From contig JACVCC010000002.1 in the NCBI GenBank assembly GCA_016742215.1, forward strand, positions 392,868 to 456,867: DNA of 64,000 nucleotides. The letters are read 5' to 3'. The stretch comes from Brevundimonas sp. Its GTDB lineage: Bacteria; Pseudomonadota; Alphaproteobacteria; Caulobacterales; Caulobacteraceae. Under the pieces are notes generated by a model that saw only the letters and a program-made list of their open reading frames with translations, ran no database searches and had not been told where the DNA came from. This document shows positions 58,714 to 64,000 of this stretch, in pieces. Made by a program: the position numbers and the translations under genes. Within the stretch, counting starts at the first letter, position 1. The number at the start of each line of letters is the position of its first letter.

Positions 58714-59313
58714 TTATCGGGCGGCGAACTGTTGGGCGCGAAGCGCCTGTGCGGCAGGGCCGGCGACGGCCATGCCGGGTGCGGTGGCGACCGCGTCGAT
58801 GACGCGGTTGGACTGCAGGTTACGAATGGCGATCCGCTGGCCTTCGGTCGCATTGCCTTCGGCGCGGCCGGAGATGGTCAGGCGAACGCCGCCGACCTCA
58901 TAGGCCACCTCGACGATGTCGTTACGGCTGATGATGCGCTGCCCGGCGGCCGAAGCGCGCGGGGCAGGGGCCAGCGACGCCATGGCGGGGACAGCGGCCG
59001 GTGCGGCTGCGCCCTCGACGGTCGGGGCCGCCGACGCAGCGCGCACCACGACCCGGCGCAACCCGGTCGGATTTGCCCAGCTCAGTCCGGCCTGCCGGGC
59101 CATGCCCTGAAGTTGACCGGCCTCGAACACCAGCGAGGGACCGCCGCGCTGGCCGACGACCACATTGGCGGCGGCACCGGCGCCGTCGAAGATGTCGCCC
59201 AGGGTAACCTGGCCGTCGTGGTCGACGGGATTGCTCTTCAGCGTCACCGGTCCTGCGAAGGCGGGCGAGGCGACGAACAGGGCCGCGACGGCGGCGAGGA
59301 TCAGGGACCTCAC
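58714..59313 (-). CDS. flgA: Flagellar P-ring assembly chaperone FlgA
   Basis: A 199-residue periplasmic protein with signal peptide (LILAAVAALFVASPAFAG). VTLGDIFDGAGAAANVVVGQ and the C-terminal SAF-like part VGGVRLTISGRAEGNATEGQ, RIAIRNLQSNRVIDAVATAP are typical. A central Ala/Pro-rich linker (about 95-120) is present. FlgA helps assemble the FlgI P-ring. Its start overlaps the flgG stop by four bases. Confidence 0.93.
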   Translation of the reverse strand: MRSLILAAVAALFVASPAFAGPVTLKSNPVDHDGQVTLGDIFDGAGAAANVVVGQRGGPSLVFEAGQLQGMARQAGLSWANPTGLRRVVVRAASAAPTVEGAAAPAAVPAMASLAPAPRASAAGQRIISRNDIVEVAYEVGGVRLTISGRAEGNATEGQRIAIRNLQSNRVIDAVATAPGMAVAGPAAQALRAQQFAAR

Positions 59314-60098
59314 GACTTCACCTGCGCGCTGACCGACAGCATCTGGTCGGCGGTGGTGATGACCTTGGAGTTCATCTCGTAGGCGCGCTGGGCGATGATC
59401 AGGGCGCTGATCTCGGCCACGGCGTCGACGTTCGAGGCTTCGGTGAAGCCATGCAGGATCTCGCCGAAACCGACCTCGCCGGGCGAGCCGATGTTGGCCG
59501 GGCCCGAGGCGGTGGTCTCCAGCAGCAGGTTGTCGCCGATGGCTTCCAGACCCGCTTCGTTGAAGAAGGTCGCCAGTTCCAGCTGACCCACGATGGTCGG
59601 CTCGGTCTGGCCGGCGGTGATCACCTGCACCTGACCCGATTTGGAGATCGAGACGTCGACTGTGTCCTGCGGCACCGAGATGTTCGGCTGGACCGGGTAG
59701 CCGTCGTCGGTGACCAGCTGGCCCTCGCCGTTGACGGCGAAGTTGCCGGCGCGGGTGTAGGCGGTCTCGCCCGACGGCATCAGGATCTGGAAATAGCCCT
59801 TGCCCTCGATCGCCATGTCGTAGCGACCGCCGGTCTGGGTCGGGGTGCCCTGTTCGGTGATGCGATAGACGGCCCCGGCCTTCACACCGGCGCCGATCTG
59901 GATGCCCGTCGGAACCACAGTGCCCTGGGTCGACGACTGAGCGCCCATCCGTTCGACGTTGTGGTACAGCAGGTCCTGGAACTCGGCCCGTTGGCGCTTG
60001 TAGCCCACGGTGTTCATGTTCGCGATGTTGTTCGAGATGACCTCGACGTTCAGCTGCTGTGCAGCCATGCCCGAGGCGGCGGTTCTGAGCGCGCGCAT
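59310..60098 (-). CDS. flgG: Flagellar distal rod protein FlgG
   Basis: A 262-residue rod protein; ATG at 60098. MRALRTAASGMAAQQLNVEV, ISNNIANMNTVGYKRQRAEF is the conserved N-terminus; YTRAGNFAVNGEGQLVTDDG is the central FlgG signature; EISALIIAQRAYEMNSKVIT, TADQMLSVSAQVKS the C-terminal helix. It follows flgF by 14 bp. Confidence 0.96.
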   Translation of the reverse strand: MRALRTAASGMAAQQLNVEVISNNIANMNTVGYKRQRAEFQDLLYHNVERMGAQSSTQGTVVPTGIQIGAGVKAGAVYRITEQGTPTQTGGRYDMAIEGKGYFQILMPSGETAYTRAGNFAVNGEGQLVTDDGYPVQPNISVPQDTVDVSISKSGQVQVITAGQTEPTIVGQLELATFFNEAGLEAIGDNLLLETTASGPANIGSPGEVGFGEILHGFTEASNVDAVAEISALIIAQRAYEMNSKVITTADQMLSVSAQVKS

Positions 60099-60112
60099 GT
60101 TCCGGCTCTCCC

Positions 60113-60850
60113 TTAGGCGGCCCGGCCGAGGCGCTCGACGGCGCGACGGGACAGGTCGGTGTTGCCCTCGATCATCCGCGTCACGCTTTCGTAGGCGCGC
60201 TGGATCTCGATGAGGTTGGTGATCTCGAGGATCGGATTGACGTTGGAGCCCTCCAGCATCCCCTGACGGACGCGGGCGTCGGGCGCTTCCTGCGCCACGG
60301 CGTTGGAGGCGTTGCGATACAGGCCGTCGCCGCTCTTCTCGAGCACGCCCAGCGAGTCGAAGCGGACGACTGACAGCCGGCCGATGGTCTCGCCGTCCTG
60401 GCTGATTGTGCCGTCGGCGCCGACGGAGACCTGACCCAGTTCCGGGTTGAGGATAATCTCGCCGCCGTCGCCCATCACGGGATGTCCGCCTTCGGTCATC
60501 AGGCGGCCCTGGGCGTCGACCGTGAACGAGCCGTCGCGGGTGTAGGCCTCGGCAGCGCCGTCCTGAACGCGGAAGAAGGCGCCTTCGCCCTCGATGGCGA
60601 AGTCCAGCGTCCGGCCCGTCTGGCTCAGCACGCCTTGGCTGAAATCGCGGCCGACCCCGTTGTCCATGACGAAGCTGACGCCCGGACGAACGAAGGCATT
60701 GCGGGCGCGCTGGCCCACTTCCTCGCCGACCAGCAGCTGTTCGACCTTGAAGCCGGTCGTGTCCGCATTGGCGATGTTGTTCGCCACGATATCCAGCTCC
60801 CGGCGCAGGGTCATCTGGCGTGACAGTCCGACGTAGGCGGCGTTTTCCAC
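60113..60850 (-). CDS. flgF: Flagellar proximal rod protein FlgF
   Basis: A 245-residue rod protein. The start is GTG at 60850 with AAAGGAG seven bases upstream. AAYVGLSRQMTLRRELDIVA, NNIANADTTGFKVEQLLVG at the N-terminus, YTRDGSFTVDAQGRLMTEGG centrally and LEITNLIEIQRAYESVTRMI at the C-terminus. First gene of flgFGAH, with a perfect sigma-54 promoter upstream. Confidence 0.95.
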   Translation of the reverse strand: MENAAYVGLSRQMTLRRELDIVANNIANADTTGFKVEQLLVGEEVGQRARNAFVRPGVSFVMDNGVGRDFSQGVLSQTGRTLDFAIEGEGAFFRVQDGAAEAYTRDGSFTVDAQGRLMTEGGHPVMGDGGEIILNPELGQVSVGADGTISQDGETIGRLSVVRFDSLGVLEKSGDGLYRNASNAVAQEAPDARVRQGMLEGSNVNPILEITNLIEIQRAYESVTRMIEGNTDLSRRAVERLGRAA

Positions 60851-60877
60851 GGGCGGCTCCTTTCGCCGCTCCGTGTC

Positions 60878-60892
60878 GCAACGGTCGTGCCA
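60878..60892 (-). promoter_or_regulatory. Sigma-54 promoter of flgF
   Basis: TGGCACGACCGTTGC on the minus strand matches the sigma-54 consensus exactly (GG and GC ten bases apart), 28 bp upstream of the flgF GTG. This agrees with sigma-54 control of this operon in Caulobacter. Confidence 0.9.
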
Positions 60893-60966
60893 ACAGGGTT
60901 AATCCAGTGCTGGTGGGCGTTCTTCCGGTTAAGCTTGCTTCGGAACCCGGCAGGATTTGCCGGTTC

Positions 60967-60982
60967 TAAACGCCTCGTTAAC
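60967..60982 (+). promoter_or_regulatory. CtrA-like site upstream of fliL
   Basis: TAAA-N7-TTAAC against the CtrA consensus TTAA-N7-TTAAC; the second half is perfect. It is 44 bp upstream of the fliL ATG. Caulobacter fliLM is CtrA-dependent, which supports this reading. Confidence 0.5.
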
Positions 60983-61025
60983 CAAAAAACGCTGGAATGG
61001 CCGTCGAGATTCTCGGGGCCTCGGC

Positions 61026-61697
61026 ATGTTGAAGTTCGGCAAGAAAAAGAAGGACGACGCGGCGCCCTCGGACGCTGAATCGACCGCCGTGGCCGTATCG
61101 GAAGGCGGGGAGGGCGACGCGCCGCCCGCCAAGAAGAAACTCCCGCTGCTCTTCATCATCATCCCCGCCGCGCTGGTCGTGGTCGGCGGCGGCGGCGGGG
61201 CGGCTTTCATGCTGATGCAGCCCAAGCCTGCGGCGGCCGAGGGCGGACACGGCGCCGAGAAGAAGGGCGGCCACGGCGAGAAGAAAGGTGGCGGCCACGG
61301 CGAGAAGAAGGGCGGCGGCGGACATGGCGGCGGCGCTGAGGGCGAAGCCAACCCCGCGCTGGGCGTCATCGCCGAGGGGCCGGATGGCGTGACCTTCTAC
61401 ACCCTGCCCGACATGGTGGTGAACATCCAGGGCGCGGCCGGACGGCCGACGCTGCTGAAGCTGAAGCTCACCCTCGAGATGAAGGATGCGGCGATCGCCG
61501 AGCATCTGCAGGCCGAGATGCCGCGGGTCCAGGACATGTTCCAGGGTTTCCTGCGCGAACTGCGTCCCGAGGACCTCGCCGGATCGGCCGGGACCTTCCA
61601 GCTGCGCGCCGAGATCCTGCGCCGCGTCAATCTGATCGCCGCGCCGGGCAAGGTAGATGCGGTGCTGATCGAAGAAATGCTGGTGCATAACGGATGA
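61026..61697 (+). CDS. fliL: Flagellar basal-body protein FliL
   Basis: A 223-residue inner-membrane protein. After a basic start (MLKFGKKKKDD) comes one transmembrane helix (LLFIIIPAALVVVGGGGGAA), then a Gly/His/Lys-rich linker with four GEKKG-type repeats (about residues 75-105), then the periplasmic domain with FYTLPDMVVNIQGAAGRPTL, LKLKLTLEMKDAAIAEHLQA. The long His/Lys/Gly repeat is unusual and may vary in length between strains. It overlaps fliM by four bases. Confidence 0.93.
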   Translation: MLKFGKKKKDDAAPSDAESTAVAVSEGGEGDAPPAKKKLPLLFIIIPAALVVVGGGGGAAFMLMQPKPAAAEGGHGAEKKGGHGEKKGGGHGEKKGGGGHGGGAEGEANPALGVIAEGPDGVTFYTLPDMVVNIQGAAGRPTLLKLKLTLEMKDAAIAEHLQAEMPRVQDMFQGFLRELRPEDLAGSAGTFQLRAEILRRVNLIAAPGKVDAVLIEEMLVHNG

Positions 61698-62758
61698 CGG
61701 ACGCCGCCTTCGCCGAAAGCGCGGATCCGTTCGCCGAGCCGGAGGAGGCGGCGGACGACCGCTCGGCCGTCTCGGAGCGCGTTCTCAGCCAGGACGAGAT
61801 CGACAATCTCCTTGGCTTCGACCTGGGCGACGACGACGGCTCCGAGCGCTCGGGCATCAGGGCGATCATCAACTCGGCGCTGGTGTCCTACGAGCGTCTG
61901 CCGATGCTCGAGATCGTCTTCGACCGCCTCGTGCGGCTGATGACGACGTCGCTGCGGAACTTCACCAGCGACAACGTCGAGGTCAGCCTCGACAACATCT
62001 CGTCGATCCGCTTCGGCGACTATCTGAACTCGATCCCCCTGCCGGCCATCCTCGCCGTGTTCCGCGCAGAGGAGCTGGATAACTACGGCCTGCTGACGGT
62101 CGACTCCAACCTGATCTACTCGATCGTCGACGTGCTGCTGGGCGGCCGTCGGGGAACCGCGGCGCTGCGTATCGAGGGCCGGCCCTACACCACGATCGAG
62201 CGGGTGCTGGTCCAGCGCATGATCGAGGTCGTGCTGGCCGACGCCCAGGCTGCATTCGAGCCGCTGACGCCGGTCCATTTCAATCTGGATCGTCTGGAGA
62301 CGAACCCGCGCTTCGCCGCCATTGCCCGGCCGGCCAATGCCGCGATCCTCGTGAAGCTGCGCATCGACATGGAAGACCGCGGCGGCCGTGTCGAGCTGTT
62401 GCTGCCCTATGCCACGCTCGAGCCTATCCGGAAGATGCTGCTGCAGCAGTTCATGGGTGAGAAGTTCGGTCGCGACAACATCTGGGAAGGCCACCTTGCC
62501 ACCGAGCTCTGGACCACCGAGACCGAGGTCCGCGCCGTGCTGGACGAGCAGCAGGTGCCGCTGTCGCAGGTGCTGAATCTGAAGGTCGGCGACACCCTGA
62601 TGCTGAACGCCACGCCGGACTCCGAGATCACCGTCCGCGCCGGCGCCATTCCGCTGACCGTCGGCCGCATGGGCCGCAAGGGCCAGCACATCGCCGTGCG
62701 GGTCGAGGCCCCGGTCAACGTCGAAGCCGCCGCCCACCTGTCGAAAGGGAAACGCTGA
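61694..62758 (+). CDS. fliM: Flagellar motor switch protein FliM
   Basis: A 354-residue switch protein. SERVLSQDEIDNLLGFDLGD is the N-terminal CheY-binding helix; the CheC-like middle domain has YERLPMLEIVFDRLVRLMTT and YSIVDVLLGGRRGTAALRIE; the C-terminal SpoA domain has LNLKVGDTLMLNATPDSEIT. It forms the C-ring and sets rotation direction. It overlaps fliL and the following gene by four and one bases. Confidence 0.96.
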   Translation: MTDAAFAESADPFAEPEEAADDRSAVSERVLSQDEIDNLLGFDLGDDDGSERSGIRAIINSALVSYERLPMLEIVFDRLVRLMTTSLRNFTSDNVEVSLDNISSIRFGDYLNSIPLPAILAVFRAEELDNYGLLTVDSNLIYSIVDVLLGGRRGTAALRIEGRPYTTIERVLVQRMIEVVLADAQAAFEPLTPVHFNLDRLETNPRFAAIARPANAAILVKLRIDMEDRGGRVELLLPYATLEPIRKMLLQQFMGEKFGRDNIWEGHLATELWTTETEVRAVLDEQQVPLSQVLNLKVGDTLMLNATPDSEITVRAGAIPLTVGRMGRKGQHIAVRVEAPVNVEAAAHLSKGKR

Positions 62759-63306
62759 TGACCGGTATGATCCTCGACGGCGTACTGATGCTGCTGCTGG
62801 TCGCGGCCCTGGGCTACGGCGTGCGGCTGGAGCGCAAGCTGACGGCCCTGCGCGCCGGACAGCTGGCCTTTGCCTCGGCTGTGAATGACCTGAACCAGGC
62901 CGCCGGCCGCGCCGAGGCCGCCATGGCCTCGCTCCGCGCCTCGGGCCAGGAGACCGACCTGCTGCACGACCGCATCATCAAGGCCCGCGAGGTGAAGACC
63001 CAGCTGGAAGCCCTGATCGCCCGCGCCCCCTCTGCCCCGGCCCCCCGCGCCGTCGAGCCGGTTCGCGAGGCGCCTCGCCCCACGCCGGCCCCCGCCGCTT
63101 CGGTCGCCGAGACCGAAGACGACGAGCGCGCCCTGCGAATGGCTGCGCTGGCCGAGCGCATCCAGGGCCTGTCCACGCCCGCCCGCGCACCGGAAGGGCG
63201 CGACAATGTCCGCGCCATCCTCGGCGCCCTGACCGCTAACCAGTCTGCGAAGCAAAGCCTCAACCAGGCGCGCCGCAGACTGGACGACGACCTGTTCGCC
63301 GCCTGA
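62758..63306 (+). CDS. DUF6468 flagellar-cluster protein
   Basis: A 182-residue protein with one N-terminal membrane helix (MILDGVLMLLLVAALGYGVR) and a cytoplasmic coiled coil: ERKLTALRAGQLAFASAVND, LNQAAGRAEAAMASLRASGQ, ETDLLHDRIIKAREVKTQLE. A Pro/Ala-rich stretch and ANQSAKQSLNQARRRLDDDL follow. It sits between fliM and motE in alphaproteobacterial clusters; role unclear. The ATG shares a base with the fliM stop (TGATG). Confidence 0.82.
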   Translation: MTGMILDGVLMLLLVAALGYGVRLERKLTALRAGQLAFASAVNDLNQAAGRAEAAMASLRASGQETDLLHDRIIKAREVKTQLEALIARAPSAPAPRAVEPVREAPRPTPAPAASVAETEDDERALRMAALAERIQGLSTPARAPEGRDNVRAILGALTANQSAKQSLNQARRRLDDDLFAA

Positions 63307-63325
63307 GCCCCGTTCGAGTAACGCC

Positions 63326-64000
63326 ATGCGCAAGATCCCCCGCCTTCTTCCCCTGATCGCCGTCGCCATCGGCGGCGTCGTGGTGGTCCGCGCCATCGGC
63401 GTCGCGCCCGGCCTGTTCGAGGGGGCCCGCGCCTGGGCCGAGGAAGCCGTCCCGGCCGCCGCCCCGTCGGCCCCGCCCGCCGCCGTCTGCGCCCTGACGC
63501 CCGAGCAGCTCGCCCAGCAGGCGGGCATCTCGCCGGCCGAGCTGCGGGTCATCCAGTCGCTGTCGCAGCGCCGCACCGAGCTGGACGCCCGCGATCAGGA
63601 TCTGGCCGCCATGCTGCCGCTGATGACCGCCGCCGAGCAGAAACTGGACGCCAAGGTCGCCGCGCTGGAGGCTGTGAAGGCCGAGGTCGCCGCCATGCTC
63701 GGCCAGGTCAGCGAGCGGGAGCAGCAGGAACTCGACCGGCTGGTCGCCGTCTATTCCGCCATGCGTCCCAAGGAAGCCGCCCGCGTCTTCGCCACTCTGG
63801 ACGACGATGTGCGCCTGCCGGTCGCCGCCGCCATGCGTCCGCGCTCGCTGGCCGCCGTCATGGCCCAGATGGACCCCGCCGCCGCCCGGGTCCTGACCGA
63901 GCGTCTGGCCCGCCGCTTCGAGGCCCAGCAGCGTCTGGCCGCCCGCGCTGCGGCTGCGGCCGCGGACACTGCTGCTCCTGCCGCCGCAACGACCGAAACT
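63326..64000 (+). CDS. MotE-like motility protein, 3' truncated by the window
   Basis: ATG at 63326; the frame is open to the window end (225 codons). An N-terminal membrane anchor or signal helix (PRLLPLIAVAIGGVVVVRAI) is followed by a Cys (AAVCALTPEQLAQQAGIS) and a coiled coil (EQKLDAKVAALEAVKAEVAA). Then an MgtE-N-like domain, LVAVYSAMRPKEAARVFATL, DDDVRLPVAAAMRPRSLAAV, MAQMDPAAARVLTERLARR. This is the MotE architecture (MotC chaperone in rhizobia). It follows the DUF6468 gene by 19 bp. Confidence 0.85.
   Translation, partial: MRKIPRLLPLIAVAIGGVVVVRAIGVAPGLFEGARAWAEEAVPAAAPSAPPAAVCALTPEQLAQQAGISPAELRVIQSLSQRRTELDARDQDLAAMLPLMTAAEQKLDAKVAALEAVKAEVAAMLGQVSEREQQELDRLVAVYSAMRPKEAARVFATLDDDVRLPVAAAMRPRSLAAVMAQMDPAAARVLTERLARRFEAQQRLAARAAAAAADTAAPAAATTET

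Noticed and set aside
60940..60960. GGCAGGATTTGC as a sigma-54 promoter for fliL
   Set aside because: Only eight bases separate GG and GC instead of ten.

Overview
The window is high-GC alphaproteobacterial DNA, most likely from Caulobacterales and Brevundimonas-like. This rests on the divergent flgFGAH / fliLM flagellar cluster with a perfect sigma-54 promoter, the large TonB-dependent receptors, and several EcfG-type general stress promoters (GGAAC-N16-CGTT). The genus is an inference from gene order and composition.

Region 1 (1-22400) is catabolic. It opens with the 3' end of an acyl-CoA ligase-like gene and an OprB-type porin. Then comes a minus-strand block: two PPC/DUF296 proteins, a TRAP binding protein and a fused TRAP permease. 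Next is a tightly packed minus-strand operon that I read as an alginate utilisation locus: TonB receptor, PL6 lyase, PL17 oligoalginate lyase, MFS transporter, SDR reductase (DEH reductase candidate) and SGNH esterase. A second TonB receptor is divergent, followed by a FadR/FCD-type GntR regulator. A 20-bp palindrome at 18546-18565, very like the ExuR/UxuR operator, lies between the two receptors. The receptors would import alginate oligomers, PL6 and PL17 would cut them to the unsaturated uronate, the transporters would bring it into the cytoplasm and an SDR would reduce it. KDG kinase and aldolase are not in the window.

Region 2 (22469-52754) looks like a 30-kb genomic island at the 3' end of a tRNA-Ser(GGA) gene. 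An 18-bp direct repeat occurs once at the left end beside a P4-type tyrosine recombinase and once in the intact tRNA gene at the right end. Inside are an AlpA-type regulator, a frameshifted excisionase gene, and a stretch of small unknown genes separated by copies of a 24-nt GTCCGC...GCGGAC repeat (24.6-31.9 kb). Further in are a LOV-domain hybrid histidine kinase, ChrA, a decayed SDR/hydrolase fusion, an AraC-SDR-MFS module and a block of stress genes (36-52 kb): glycogen-debranching-like enzyme, glycosyltransferase, exonuclease III, DUF488, Zn alcohol dehydrogenase, isochorismatase, YciF-like ferritin, BLUF protein, YetF-like protein, Crp-like regulator, ClpP-like protease and DUF4142. Several of these have EcfG-type promoters, so the cargo appears wired into the host general stress response.

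Region 3 (52960-64000) is ordinary chromosome: msrA, a MmcQ/YjbR protein, a c-type cytochrome lipoprotein, a DUF885 protein, three tandem secreted paralogues of unknown function, then flgH-flgA-flgG-flgF (minus) and fliL-fliM-DUF6468-motE-like (plus), the last cut by the window end.
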